Shown piece after piece: positions 1-9,457 of a stretch of DNA of 64,000 nucleotides. Location: the NCBI GenBank assembly GCA_014801985.1, contig JAAVDD010000034.1:9212-73211 (forward strand). Direction: 5' to 3'. This DNA comes from Bacteroides sp. (GTDB lineage: Bacteria > Bacteroidota > Bacteroidia > Bacteroidales > Muribaculaceae). The notes below the pieces were generated by a model, which ran no database searches, was not told the origin of the DNA, and saw nothing but the letters and a program-made list of their open reading frames with translations. A program made the translations under genes and the position numbers. Within the stretch, counting starts at the first letter, position 1. Every line of letters starts with the position of its first letter.

Positions 1-683
1 AAGGCAGCGACATCGCTAACCTGCTTTAGATATTCAAACGTATCGTTATATGTAAAAGCTATTTTCTGCATCCTTCCCATATTTTTAATGTTATAAATCC
101 ATTCCTCCAGCCGTGATTTGCATTCTCCCTCTTCCTGCTTGAAGAGGGGAATCTGGATGAATGCAAACCGTTCATAGTCGCCCACCGCTTGGTGTGTCTC
201 CTCATCACACAGGCGCGCCTTAACCACAGTCCGACGATCAAGCTCCCGCACATGAAAATTGCAGAAGAATACCCCCACCACCGGTTCAAGGGAAAAATCC
301 CATATCTTGTTGCCATTTTCCCTATCTCTACCTCGGTAACCCTGAGCGGCTATAGCTCGGTCTACATAATAATAACATCTTTCAAGAAAATGTTCCTGTT
401 CAGCTTTCTGCATTTCCACGATAAAGTGGCGATTATCGGCAGTCTTGCACCTGATATCATAACGAATGCCCTTACCTTTCTCCCATTCGTGAGGATGCTC
501 GGTGTTTCTGAAAGCTACCGAGACAATATTTCCATAAACAGGATCTCCCTCAAAGACACTATTAAGAAGATCCACAAGAAGCGGTTCGGATACTTTTTCT
601 CGACCGAAAATTAGTTTGAAACCGATGTCAAACATCGGATCAATCACGCGCTGTCCAAAAGGGAAAGGAACCGAAACCTCCAT
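1..683 (-). CDS. Rpn-family PD-(D/E)XK nuclease / putative transposase (3' end cut by window)
   Basis: The reading frame opens with ATG at 681-683 and runs without a stop for 227 codons to the window edge, so the C-terminus is missing. It starts MEVSVPFPFG and has the family opening DPMFDIGFKLIFG. A nuclease core is visible as D76 (YDIRC) followed by E90-M-Q92 (IVEMQ), the PD-(D/E)XK pattern of the Rpn/PDDEXK transposase family common in Bacteroidetes. Such proteins are RecA-independent recombination-promoting nucleases in E. coli; the role here is not known. A good promoter lies just upstream (702-732), so it is transcribed separately from the capsule genes. Confidence 0.85.
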   Translation of the reverse strand, partial: MEVSVPFPFGQRVIDPMFDIGFKLIFGREKVSEPLLVDLLNSVFEGDPVYGNIVSVAFRNTEHPHEWEKGKGIRYDIRCKTADNRHFIVEMQKAEQEHFLERCYYYVDRAIAAQGYRGRDRENGNKIWDFSLEPVVGVFFCNFHVRELDRRTVVKARLCDEETHQAVGDYERFAFIQIPLFKQEEGECKSRLEEWIYNIKNMGRMQKIAFTYNDTFEYLKQVSDVAA

Positions 684-701
684 AACTCTTATATTTTCTT
701 G

Positions 702-732
702 CAAATATAGCGAAAAAAACTATATAGGCAAA
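702..732 (-). promoter_or_regulatory. Promoter of the Rpn-type gene
   Basis: On the minus strand TTTG (729-732), 19 bases, then TATATTTG (702-709) match the Bacteroidetes -33/-7 consensus. The predicted start near 694 leaves a leader of only about 11 bases before the ATG at 683. Confidence 0.65.
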
Positions 733-774
733 ACAGGGATACAAAGAAGATAAAGCATCGGTTGTCCTACAAGA

Positions 775-1245
775 TTATTTCACGAATCCCGGAATAGTCA
801 TATCAGCTATGTAGACAATTCGGCTATCATCCGGAGCATCTGCATTTTTTGCCCCATTCCCAGCTGCTGCTAATCCACGTTTACCGATATAAAGTTCCAT
901 CTCCCCTAAAGCTTTCTCAATCTCTGAAGCAGTTGCAGCATCCTTTACGAATATACATCTAAGATATTTATCGATTTTATGTCTGCGTAGATTAGCCGGA
1001 ATGTCATTGCAGATCCCCCCATAAAGATATGAGTCAGGAAGAGGATTATCCTTTGGAGGATTTGCCAGATACGCCTCTTTATCTCTTCTTAATGTAGCCA
1101 CGAAGAGATTTAATTCATCTTTTATCTGCTCAACATTTTTAGAGCTGCAATCCTCAATCTGCGGGTATTGTTCCTTATAATGATTGAATATTTGAGCGAG
1201 TTTCGCAGTCTCCTCGGTATTCTCTTTTAGGCGAAATTTAGTCAT
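775..1245 (-). CDS. Hypothetical protein, 156 aa
   Basis: I do not recognise this protein. It has no signal peptide and no membrane segment. The N-terminal part is charged and probably helical (KENTEETAKLAQIFNHYKEQ), a conserved-looking middle reads YLYGGICNDIPANLRRHKIDKYLR, and the C-terminus is rich in Ala/Asp. It follows the last glycosyltransferase of the capsule operon by 52 bases on the same strand, so it may be cotranscribed, but nothing in it suggests a sugar enzyme. It could equally be a chromosomal neighbour of the locus. Confidence 0.6.
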   Translation of the reverse strand: MTKFRLKENTEETAKLAQIFNHYKEQYPQIEDCSSKNVEQIKDELNLFVATLRRDKEAYLANPPKDNPLPDSYLYGGICNDIPANLRRHKIDKYLRCIFVKDAATASEIEKALGEMELYIGKRGLAAAGNGAKNADAPDDSRIVYIADMTIPGFVK

Positions 1246-1297
1246 TGGGTGAAATCTTTTAGAAATAAATAGGGGGGAGAAAATAAAAAGGAAGAAA

Positions 1298-2545
1298 CTA
1301 TTGACACTTGCCTACGAGAGAATCAATTAAATCGGCATATTTACCAGTGACTATATCTTTTGAATATCCTTTCTCAATTACATCCAGTCCTTTTTTTCCC
1401 ATTTCTTTTAATTGAGTCCGATTTATCCCATCGAGCCACCGGCAAATTTCCTTTGCTTTTCCATCGACATTAGATTCAGTGATTAATTTAGCACATCCAA
1501 TATTTGATAGGAAATTAATAATAGGAGTGTTTTTCGGGGAACAAACCAATAAAGGTTTTCCACAAGCCATTATTGTATATACTTTTGAAGGAAAACCCTG
1601 GGCTGCAATCTCAGGTTCCATAAAAATAAACTGAATATCTGAGAATGCGATAATATCCGGCATAAGTTCACGAGGCTGGTACTGTAGAAGATGGATGTTT
1701 GAAAGATTTTTCTTCTCAATTTCTTCTTTTAGATAATCTCTCATTGCGCCCTCGCCAATTACGTAGAAATCATAGGGTTTATCTTTTGTCATAGTTGCCA
1801 AAGCAATGAGAGTATCCCAATCCTGTGCCTTCCCGATGTTGCCCGCATATAGTAGCTTAAGATTCTCATTTCGTTGGAAAAGCTTGGGATCAAGTTCGGC
1901 AGATTTCTCCAGAGGGTGGTAGATTGAGGTATCAACAAAATTGGGGATTATATGCAATTTCTGCGGTTCTTTGAACCTATCCTTAATAGTGTCATGAAAT
2001 ACCTGATCAATGGTTGTCACGGCATCTGATTTATCATAAACATAATGTTCCATCTTGCTGACAGAATTATAAATCAGCCCCGACTTCTTACCCAGAATAT
2101 CCGGATAGACTTCTTGAACATTATAAATAACTTTTGCGCCTTTCAGTTTGCCGAGCCATGCGTTTACTACACCGATTGAGAGAGGAGGTGAAGGTGAAAG
2201 AATCACATCCACTTTTTTAATAAATAGGCCGGCGAAGAAAGAGACCAGATGCCAGTACATAAATCCGAACAATCTCAAGATGGTGGATTTGAATTTCTTC
2301 TGCGGCACATGGTAGACAGGAATTCCATTGAAATTGCTTTTCTTAAGGAATCCCCATATTTTCCATTTTAATGGTTGCTTGCGAATCTGCTCCTCCACTA
2401 CATTATAGTTGGGAGTTGTGGTCAAGACAGTAACATCATAGCCCCTTTTTTTTAAGGATAAAGCGATGTCTCCATACAGATATGCTGTGGAGACACCATC
2501 CGGATTAAAAGCGATACTATGAATAAGAACTTTTTTCTTTTTCAT
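1298..2545 (-). CDS. WbuB-like glycosyltransferase family 4
   Basis: This 415-aa GT-B fold transferase has the N-terminal Rossmann half (KKKVLIHSIAFNPDGVSTAYLYGD), the hinge KLLYAGNIGKAQDWDTLIA, and the donor-binding tail FPSKVYTIMACGKPLL of GT4 enzymes. It directly follows the three UDP-L-FucNAc genes. That arrangement (fnlABC-wbuB) is known from E. coli O26 and Pseudomonas O11, where the transferase adds L-FucNAc, so L-FucNAc is the inferred donor. It sits at the cytoplasmic face of the membrane and builds the lipid-linked repeat unit. It is the last recognisable sugar gene of the operon. Confidence 0.85.
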   Translation of the reverse strand: MKKKKVLIHSIAFNPDGVSTAYLYGDIALSLKKRGYDVTVLTTTPNYNVVEEQIRKQPLKWKIWGFLKKSNFNGIPVYHVPQKKFKSTILRLFGFMYWHLVSFFAGLFIKKVDVILSPSPPLSIGVVNAWLGKLKGAKVIYNVQEVYPDILGKKSGLIYNSVSKMEHYVYDKSDAVTTIDQVFHDTIKDRFKEPQKLHIIPNFVDTSIYHPLEKSAELDPKLFQRNENLKLLYAGNIGKAQDWDTLIALATMTKDKPYDFYVIGEGAMRDYLKEEIEKKNLSNIHLLQYQPRELMPDIIAFSDIQFIFMEPEIAAQGFPSKVYTIMACGKPLLVCSPKNTPIINFLSNIGCAKLITESNVDGKAKEICRWLDGINRTQLKEMGKKGLDVIEKGYSKDIVTGKYADLIDSLVGKCQ

Positions 2546-2562
2546 TCCCTAATAGTTTAGAA

Positions 2563-3741
2563 TCACTCTTTTCTCCACACCATCTTATTTACCACAGTCA
2601 CATACGACTGAATAATCTTCACAACTATTGTACTGACATTTTCGCCGATATATACATCTACGGGAGTGCCGTCATCATGATTGCGATTCATTTCTATGGC
2701 AGTTTCTACTGCTTGAAGAAGCGATTTCTCATCAATCCCCGCAAGAATGAATCCTGCGTTGTCAAGAGATTCAGGACGTTCGGTGGAAGTGCGGATGCAT
2801 ACAGCCGGGAAAGGATGCCCAACAGATGTAAAGAATGAGGATTCTTCTGGGAGTGTGCCGGAATCTGAAATCACAGCGGCTGCATTCATCTGAAGACAGT
2901 TGTAGTCATGAAATCCCAGTGGCTCATGTTGTATTACACGCGGATCAAGTTTAAAGCCTGATTTTTCTATGCGCTTGCGACTACGCGGATGACAGCTGTA
3001 TAGAATAGGCATATCATATTTTTCCGCAATCGCGTTGATTGCATTGAATAGGGAAAGGAAATTTTTTTCGGTATCGATATTCTCCTCACGATGAGCTGAG
3101 AGGAGTATATATTTACCCTTTTCCAATCCGAGACGCTGGTGTATGTCACTTCCTTCAATCTCTGTGAGATTCTCATGTAACACCTCAGCCATAGGTGAAC
3201 CTGTCACGTAAGTTCGTTCCTTAGGAAGACCGTTATCCGCCAGATAACGGCGTGCATGCTCCGAATAACATAGATTCACATCAGAGATAATATCTACTAT
3301 CCTGCGGTTTGTTTCCTCAGGAAGACATTCGTCCTTGCATCGGTTTCCTGCCTCCATATGGAAGATTGGTATGTGAAGACGTTTTGCAGCTATAGCTGAT
3401 AGGCAAGAGTTTGTATCACCGAGTATCAGCAATGCATCAGGGTTTATATCAACCATCAATTTATAGGAACAATTGATAATGTTACCCACTGTCGCTCCAA
3501 GGTCATCACCTACAGCATCCATGTAAACCTCAGGATCTTTGAGCTTGAGATCACGGAAGAATATTCCATTGAGATTGTAGTCGTAATTCTGTCCGGTATG
3601 GGCAAGAATCACATCGAAATACTTACGACATTTATTTATGGTTGCAGCCAGACGAATAATCTCCGGGCGAGTACCAACAATGATAAGAAGCTTCAACTTG
3701 CCGTTGTCAGCGAATTTTATATCTTTATAATCAGTTTTCAT
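2563..3741 (-). CDS. fnlC: UDP-N-acetyl-L-talosamine/fucosamine 2-epimerase (FnlC/WbjD/CapG type)
   Basis: This 392-aa non-hydrolysing UDP-HexNAc 2-epimerase resembles WecB. Visible motifs are the N-terminal IIVGTRPEIIR, HTGQNYD, LILGDTNSCLSA, the active-site stretch HMEAGNRCKDECLPEE, and YSCHPRSRKRIEK. The variant HMEAGNR...PEETNR with partner genes fnlA and fnlB marks the subgroup that makes UDP-L-FucNAc by C2 epimerisation. Its start overlaps the fnlB stop by 4 bases (ATGA), so the two are translationally coupled. Confidence 0.9.
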   Translation of the reverse strand: MKTDYKDIKFADNGKLKLLIIVGTRPEIIRLAATINKCRKYFDVILAHTGQNYDYNLNGIFFRDLKLKDPEVYMDAVGDDLGATVGNIINCSYKLMVDINPDALLILGDTNSCLSAIAAKRLHIPIFHMEAGNRCKDECLPEETNRRIVDIISDVNLCYSEHARRYLADNGLPKERTYVTGSPMAEVLHENLTEIEGSDIHQRLGLEKGKYILLSAHREENIDTEKNFLSLFNAINAIAEKYDMPILYSCHPRSRKRIEKSGFKLDPRVIQHEPLGFHDYNCLQMNAAAVISDSGTLPEESSFFTSVGHPFPAVCIRTSTERPESLDNAGFILAGIDEKSLLQAVETAIEMNRNHDDGTPVDVYIGENVSTIVVKIIQSYVTVVNKMVWRKE

Positions 3742-4940
3742 TTTTCTACGGGATCAAAGAATGTATCAGGCTTATTAGGGTCGAAGATCTCGTTGCAATA
3801 CATCACGGTCACAAGATCCTCTGTATCGGAAAGGTTGATGATATTGTGGGTATATCCCGGGAGCATGATCACCGACTGGATATTGTCACCACTCACCTCG
3901 AAATTCAGCACCTCATCGGTTCCCTCCTTCCTCATTTGGATAAGTCCGTGTCCCTTGACCACAATGAATTGTTCCCACTTTGTGTTATGCCAATGCTGAC
4001 CTTTTGTGACTCCCGGCTTTGAGATGTTGATGCTCACCTGTCCGCATTTAGGGGTATGAATAAGCTCAGTGAAGCTACCTCGGTCATCACAATTCATTTT
4101 AAGATCAAAAACAGCTTTCTCTTTAGGAAGATATGATAGATAGGTAGAGAAAAGACGCTTTGAGAAACTATCAGTCGGGATCTCCGGAATCATTAAAGTG
4201 GAAGGCATTTCAGCAAATTTGTTCAGTAACTCCACAATCTCACCAAGAGTCACATGGAAAGTTGTTGGGACAGCACAGAACTTCCCATCCTCTTTAAGAA
4301 TTGTATTCACTCCATCGAAATCACAGTGATGCTCCTTTCCTTGCAAAGCAAGAATCATCTCTTCCACCAAATCGTCAATATATAGCAACTCCAGTTCGAC
4401 AGACGGGTCATTCACTTGAATAGGAAGATCGTTGGCTATGTTATTGCAGAAGGTGGCAACCGCCGAATTGTAATTGGGACGACACCATTTGCCGAATAGA
4501 TTAGGGAAGCGATATACAAGCACTTTCGCACCCGTTTTGTCAGCATAGTCAAAGAACAGCTCTTCACCGGCCTTCTTGCTCTCTCCGTAGGGATGTCCCG
4601 CATACCGACCAATCAGAGTAGCCTGAATGGAGCTGCTCAACATCACCGGGCATTTATTCCCGTGCTTCATCAGAGTGTCAAGGAGAGTGGAGGCGAACCC
4701 GAAATTCCCAATTTTAAAATCCTCCGGATTCTCCGGGCGGTTCACTCCGGCAAGATTAAATACGAAATCCGCCTCCTTGCAATATCGGTCGAGATCTTCC
4801 GGTGTAGAGTCTATGTCATATTCAAACACCTCCTCTATCTCCACCGTGCAATTACGAATCTTCCCTTCCTTGATGTTATTGAGTTGGGCGCAGAGATTCT
4901 TTCCGACAAATCCCTTTGCACCTGTAACGAGTATTTTCAT
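3738..4940 (-). CDS. fnlB: Bifunctional SDR reductase-cupin, UDP-L-FucNAc pathway (CapF/FnlB/WbjC)
   Basis: This 400-aa, two-domain protein has an N-terminal SDR part with a clear nucleotide motif (VTGAKGFVGKNL) and a tyrosine-lysine pair (YGESKKAGE). The C-terminal cupin from about residue 285 carries the metal-binding HWHNTKWEQF motif and LPGYTHNI. This is the CapF architecture: the cupin epimerises at C3 and the SDR reduces the 4-keto group with NADPH, giving UDP-N-acetyl-L-talosamine. It lies 4 bases after fnlA and overlaps fnlC. Confidence 0.92.
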   Translation of the reverse strand: MKILVTGAKGFVGKNLCAQLNNIKEGKIRNCTVEIEEVFEYDIDSTPEDLDRYCKEADFVFNLAGVNRPENPEDFKIGNFGFASTLLDTLMKHGNKCPVMLSSSIQATLIGRYAGHPYGESKKAGEELFFDYADKTGAKVLVYRFPNLFGKWCRPNYNSAVATFCNNIANDLPIQVNDPSVELELLYIDDLVEEMILALQGKEHHCDFDGVNTILKEDGKFCAVPTTFHVTLGEIVELLNKFAEMPSTLMIPEIPTDSFSKRLFSTYLSYLPKEKAVFDLKMNCDDRGSFTELIHTPKCGQVSINISKPGVTKGQHWHNTKWEQFIVVKGHGLIQMRKEGTDEVLNFEVSGDNIQSVIMLPGYTHNIINLSDTEDLVTVMYCNEIFDPNKPDTFFDPVEK

Positions 4941-4944
4941 CTAC

Positions 4945-5994
4945 TTACTGTACAAAATTTCCTTCTCCGCTTAGTTCCTTCTGAATATATTCCAGCGAGG
5001 CAATCTTAGCTTTAGTTTCCTCAACATTTAATTGCCGTGTATTGTTGGAATTAAACTCAGTTAAAACATTCCTGGACTCATCCCCTTCCTTGAAATATTT
5101 GTCATAATTTAGACCGCGGTTGTCGGCCGGGACACGGTAGAAATCACCCATATCTTCAGCTTTAGCACACTCTTCATTAGTAAGAAGAGTTTCATACATC
5201 TTCTCACCATGACGAATACCGATAACCTTGATGTCCTCCTTCTTACCGCCAAACAATTCGCATACGGCCTCAGCCTGAGTTCCGATAGTGCAAGCAGGAG
5301 CCTTTTGAACGAGAATATCACCATTCTGCCCATGTTCAAAGGCAAATAGCACCAAATCCACAGCTTCTTCCAGACTCATAATAAACCGCGTCATAGAGGG
5401 TTCGGTAAGAGTGATTGGATTTCCGGAGCGTATTTGCTCAATCCAAAGCGGTATCACTGAGCCTCGGGAGCACATCACATTACCATAGCGAGTGCAGCAT
5501 ATTTTGGTTTTCCCTGAATAGCGCGACTTTGCAACCGCCACCTTTTCCTCCACAGCCTTGGTAATACCCATCGCATTGATAGGGTAGGCGGCCTTATCCG
5601 TTGAAAGACAAATCACTGCTTCTACTCCGGCTTCAATGGCAGCAGTTAAAATATTATCAGTTCCAATTACATTTGTCTTTACAGCCTCCATAGGAAAGAA
5701 CTCACAGGATGGAACCTGCTTTAAAGCCGCGGCATGAAAAATATAATCCACTCCGGGCATCACGTTCCTGCACGACTGAAGATCCCTTACATCCCCGATA
5801 TAGAATTTGATTTTATGGGCATATTCCGGGAAGCGAGCCTGATACTCATGCCTCATGTCATCCTGTTTTTTCTCATCACGGCTAAAAATACGAATTTCCT
5901 TGATATCTGATTCAAGGAAACGACGTAGCACGGCATTTCCAAAACTGCCGGTGCCTCCTGTAATGAGGAGGACTTTATCTTTGAATACTGACAT
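4945..5994 (-). CDS. fnlA: UDP-GlcNAc 4,6-dehydratase/5-epimerase (FnlA/WbjB/CapE)
   Basis: I start this protein at MSVFKDKVLLITGG (ATG 5992-5994); the frame is open 22 codons further upstream, but that part overlaps the preceding gene and has no family similarity. The 349-aa protein has the SDR motif GGTGSFG, CLSTDKAAYP and NAMGITKAVEEK. A Met stands where classical SDRs have the catalytic Tyr, as I recall for this inverting dehydratase subgroup. It performs the first step from UDP-GlcNAc towards UDP-L-FucNAc. It starts one base after the stop of the preceding glycosyltransferase gene. Confidence 0.93.
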   Translation of the reverse strand: MSVFKDKVLLITGGTGSFGNAVLRRFLESDIKEIRIFSRDEKKQDDMRHEYQARFPEYAHKIKFYIGDVRDLQSCRNVMPGVDYIFHAAALKQVPSCEFFPMEAVKTNVIGTDNILTAAIEAGVEAVICLSTDKAAYPINAMGITKAVEEKVAVAKSRYSGKTKICCTRYGNVMCSRGSVIPLWIEQIRSGNPITLTEPSMTRFIMSLEEAVDLVLFAFEHGQNGDILVQKAPACTIGTQAEAVCELFGGKKEDIKVIGIRHGEKMYETLLTNEECAKAEDMGDFYRVPADNRGLNYDKYFKEGDESRNVLTEFNSNNTRQLNVEETKAKIASLEYIQKELSGEGNFVQ

Positions 5995-5995
5995 G

Positions 5996-7123
5996 TTATT
6001 TATTATCTTCAATAATTTCTTTACAAATTTCCAGATATCTTCTCGCTCTTTCCTCTGCATTTGGGAATTCTAATACTCGTTTTGACCCTGCGGTGACAAG
6101 TTTTTTTCTCAACTCGGGATTGGTGAGAACCATCTGTATTTTCTTAGCTATATCTTCAGGATTAAGAGGATTGAAATATAGAGCAGCATCCTCACAGACA
6201 GACCTTGCAAAACTCAAATCGGAAGTAAGCAAAGGACGCTGACTGATCATAGCTTCCGGGTAATTTGCAGAAAAACATTCCAGAAGAGTTGGTAGAAAAA
6301 CAGCATCGCTTTTTTCGTATAAATCTGGGCACTCCTCCATATTGACGAATCCCAAGGTATGGACATTTCTTCGGTATCTCTCAGGAATAATTCTCTCGTA
6401 ATCTTCCTGGGGTATTGTGAGAATAAAATTTATATTTTGAATACCTTTGTTTTTAAGTGAGTCTAAGACGGCTGGGATGACTGACAGATTCTTATGTGGA
6501 TAAAAACTACTTATAGTTAGCAACCAGAAATCCGCGCTTGTTTTTTCAGGAAGTTTTCCAGAGAATGGAGTTTTAGGATTATTAAGAAATTGCTGACCGA
6601 AAGTATTAGAAACTGTAAAGTATTTCTTTTTAGGCGATTTCAGTTTATTACTGATTCTTGTTGATGCATCAGTAGTTTCGCAAATCACCGATGTAGCATC
6701 TCGTTTAATGAAATATAGATGTATCTTTTCTTTGAGTCTTAATTTCAGACGCTCTTTCCATGCAAGTATCTTCCAGTAAGGAGATTCTGGATAAATGTAA
6801 TGCGGAATAGCATACCCCATAATCTGTGGAGCTTTAGAGTGCCAATAGGTTGGTCCAAATACCGAAAACACTACTTCTGGATTTATCTCTTTTTCTAACT
6901 TAGATAAAGCATCGCTAAGCTGATGAAGTTTTAAATCCGGAAGCTCATGAAAAATAAAAGATTCAGCTGATATTTTATCAATTCCCAACTTTTCTTTTAA
7001 ACTTGAGCGATAAACGACATGATACTCATTTGTTGGAAACTTTACACATTCCTTAAGAAATGATTCTGCAACCTGAAGACCTCCTCCAACTAAATGATTG
7101 GAAATATTTATAAGAATTCGCAT
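5996..7123 (-). CDS. Glycosyltransferase family 4
   Basis: I start it at MRILINISNHLVGGG (ATG 7121-7123), the normal beginning of a GT-B Rossmann half; eight more upstream codons are open. The protein is about 375 aa. The C-terminal donor domain shows LLTISSFYPHKNLSVIPAVLDSL, VHTLGFVNMEECPDLYEKSDAVFLPTLLECFSANYPEAM and the typical E(x)7E-like region. The acceptor and donor cannot be read from sequence. It presumably adds one sugar of the capsule repeat unit on the inner membrane. Confidence 0.85.
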   Translation of the reverse strand: MRILINISNHLVGGGLQVAESFLKECVKFPTNEYHVVYRSSLKEKLGIDKISAESFIFHELPDLKLHQLSDALSKLEKEINPEVVFSVFGPTYWHSKAPQIMGYAIPHYIYPESPYWKILAWKERLKLRLKEKIHLYFIKRDATSVICETTDASTRISNKLKSPKKKYFTVSNTFGQQFLNNPKTPFSGKLPEKTSADFWLLTISSFYPHKNLSVIPAVLDSLKNKGIQNINFILTIPQEDYERIIPERYRRNVHTLGFVNMEECPDLYEKSDAVFLPTLLECFSANYPEAMISQRPLLTSDLSFARSVCEDAALYFNPLNPEDIAKKIQMVLTNPELRKKLVTAGSKRVLEFPNAEERARRYLEICKEIIEDNK

Positions 7124-7174
7124 ATAGTAAATTAAGAAACCAGACAAATAAGGTATTTTATTCCAGCGTAAGAT

Positions 7175-8458
7175 TTACGTAATCATATGTACATCATCTG
7201 AAAGACAATATTTCGATTCTAATTTGATATGAGTTAATTTGTATATATTTCCATCGTTTATGTGAGTTTGAATCCAATAATCATTATAAGAATCAATGAA
7301 GAAAATAATGGGGGTTGGTAAAATTAAATCTTCATATTTACCAAGTGTGAGCGCTCTATATGAGGTTGCCGTATTCAATACAAAGACAAAAAATGCACTA
7401 TAAAAAACCGGAGTAATCCACCTCGTATAATATGGGGTTTTAGTTACAAAATATAACCATATGAGAGAGGTGGTGACAATTTTAAACCTACTATTTAAAT
7501 CGGGAAGCTGGAGTGTTGCTAAAGTTATTGTGAGAAATAAAATACTAATTTTATAAAGAAGAGAAGAATCCTTTTTTTTAAGTAATATGATGCTCATTGT
7601 AATTAATGGGAGATACATTAACCAATTTTTGATTAACCTGAGAATAAACGAACTATTTTCTGTCCAGTCGGTACTATTGGTTATATATCCTGCTTTATCA
7701 AACCCCATATTATCGAGTATCTGACCAATTGTTAATACAATCGCAAACATAATTATTCCTATGAATATACATGTTTTAATATTTATGAATCGTTTAAATA
7801 TTATTCCAATAGTTAGTAATAATGCTATAAATATAAATGAATAATGAGTAAATATAGATGAGATAATAAATATGTAAAAGTATGTATGTCTTTTTTTGGT
7901 TAACCAAAAAACTGATAAGATAAAGAATGATAGGGCTAGATAAAAACGTAGTTCAATGGATGTCCAAAATCCAGTTATAATAAAGGAAAGAAGATACGTA
8001 AGAAAAAAATTCTTATTATTTAAACTCTCAACTTTCTGCTTAGAGAGAATATAGGACACGATACCCAGTTGGAGGAAACATGAAATCACCTGACCATATT
8101 GAAATGGAATATCCAGATTAACAAGAAGATATAATATGGCGTACCAAATGAAATCAAATATGTAAAAATTAAAAATATCATTAAATCTTATTCCTTTAAA
8201 ATTAAGATAGAATAAATTATAATATCGATATAGATCTCCGCTTGGAGGAAATAAAAATGCTACGATACCAAAGAAAATAATGAGTTGAAAAACGGAATAC
8301 GTTTGTTTATTCCAAATTCCAACGAGGATTAAAGGTAGTGAAAGAAGCGGACTAATAAGGATAAAAATCCAGCTAATGCACCAATAATACTCATTTTTAT
8401 TTGGAATACGAAGTCTCGTCTTTGTTTCTTGAGTTCCAATGTTTAATTGTAACCCCAT
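7175..8458 (-). CDS. Wzy-type polysaccharide polymerase (EpsG-like membrane protein)
   Basis: This 427-aa protein is almost entirely hydrophobic, with about ten or more predicted membrane spans (for example WIFILISPLLSLPLILVGIW and IFFGIVAFLF near the N-terminus). A short PPSGDLYRYYNLFY loop after the second or third span is typical of EpsG/Wzy-like proteins. The locus has exactly one other polytopic protein (the Wzx flippase), which makes Wzy polymerase the natural assignment. The DNA is very AT-rich compared with the ribosomal genes, as is common for Wzy genes acquired by transfer. Confidence 0.75.
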   Translation of the reverse strand: MGLQLNIGTQETKTRLRIPNKNEYYWCISWIFILISPLLSLPLILVGIWNKQTYSVFQLIIFFGIVAFLFPPSGDLYRYYNLFYLNFKGIRFNDIFNFYIFDFIWYAILYLLVNLDIPFQYGQVISCFLQLGIVSYILSKQKVESLNNKNFFLTYLLSFIITGFWTSIELRFYLALSFFILSVFWLTKKRHTYFYIFIISSIFTHYSFIFIALLLTIGIIFKRFINIKTCIFIGIIMFAIVLTIGQILDNMGFDKAGYITNSTDWTENSSFILRLIKNWLMYLPLITMSIILLKKKDSSLLYKISILFLTITLATLQLPDLNSRFKIVTTSLIWLYFVTKTPYYTRWITPVFYSAFFVFVLNTATSYRALTLGKYEDLILPTPIIFFIDSYNDYWIQTHINDGNIYKLTHIKLESKYCLSDDVHMIT

Positions 8459-8479
8459 AAAAAGTATTTGATAATTAAA

Positions 8480-9454
8480 TTAGAACTTTATTGTGGCACG
8501 AAATAACTCCGTAGCGCATGCTTTAAAATACATAATGGGATTTTCTTTAGATAATGGATTCCAAATAGATCTAAAAAAACTGAATTTAATTTTTTTCCTT
8601 ATATATTTGCTGATAATATATTTATATGAATTGTTAAGCTTTTCAATATGTGTTAAGTAATGGTACAAGGTATCTAAATCTTTTTCTGGTAACCTGACAT
8701 GACAGGAATTTGACACATATAAGGAAGCAATATTCGTTGGTAATTGTAACGCCTTTACGTCTTTAGACGCAAAATAGCGGCGGCTTTCAAGAGCCTTCGC
8801 TTTTCCAGCTTTCTTAGGGGCTTGATTACTATGGATTCGGTATAACAACAATACTTCTGGTATATTTGCAAAATCAGTTTTTGTTGATAGTGTTTTCCAC
8901 AGATCCCAATCTTGTGCAACTCTGCAATTTGTATCATATTTGTTTTCTATTAGGAGTTCTCTTCGAATCATGACTGACGGGTGTACAAAAGGACAGAAAA
9001 ATAAAATTGCATTTTTTAAATCGATATTAGATTGTTGAAGTGTCAATTTCTTTTTTCTGATATCTTTCTCATTTATTGTCCTAACAAAACTTCCACATAT
9101 TCCTATATTGGGATTTTTCTCAAGGAAATTAATTTGTTTCATGAATCGTGTAGGAAGAGAAATATCATCTGCATCCATTCTTGCAATATAATTTCCTCTC
9201 GCAATTTCAATCCCTTTATTTAGAGAGGCCGCTAATCCAATATTCTTTGGATTTTCGATAATGATAATTCTTTTATCTATTTCAGAGATAGAAGTAAGAA
9301 AGCTTTTGATTTCTTCTTGACTCGGATTATCATTAATGATAATAAATTCAAAATCGTGGTATGATTGCTTTAGTATTGAGTCGATAGATTTTGAAAGCCA
9401 ATTAACAGGCTCATTATAAACACTCATTATTACGGAAATAGATGGATTCATCAT
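8480..9454 (-). CDS. Glycosyltransferase family 2
   Basis: This 324-aa protein has the GT-A signature: SVIMSVYNEPVNWLSKSIDSILKQSY at the N-terminus, IIINDNPS, and the metal-binding DxD as RMDADDIS. WDLWKTLSTKTDFANIPEVLLLYRIH is the usual acceptor-side motif. The start is MMNPS; the second Met is equally possible. It begins 4 bases after the wzx stop and lies before the polymerase gene. The role is transfer of a sugar to the growing lipid-linked unit; the specific sugar is unknown. The gene is AT-rich. Confidence 0.88.
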   Translation of the reverse strand: MMNPSISVIMSVYNEPVNWLSKSIDSILKQSYHDFEFIIINDNPSQEEIKSFLTSISEIDKRIIIIENPKNIGLAASLNKGIEIARGNYIARMDADDISLPTRFMKQINFLEKNPNIGICGSFVRTINEKDIRKKKLTLQQSNIDLKNAILFFCPFVHPSVMIRRELLIENKYDTNCRVAQDWDLWKTLSTKTDFANIPEVLLLYRIHSNQAPKKAGKAKALESRRYFASKDVKALQLPTNIASLYVSNSCHVRLPEKDLDTLYHYLTHIEKLNNSYKYIISKYIRKKIKFSFFRSIWNPLSKENPIMYFKACATELFRATIKF

Positions 9455-9457
9455 AAT

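Noticed and set aside
189..614. 141-codon plus-strand frame at the left edge
   Set aside because: It is antisense to the Rpn-type nuclease, whose own motif-bearing frame is open across the whole segment.
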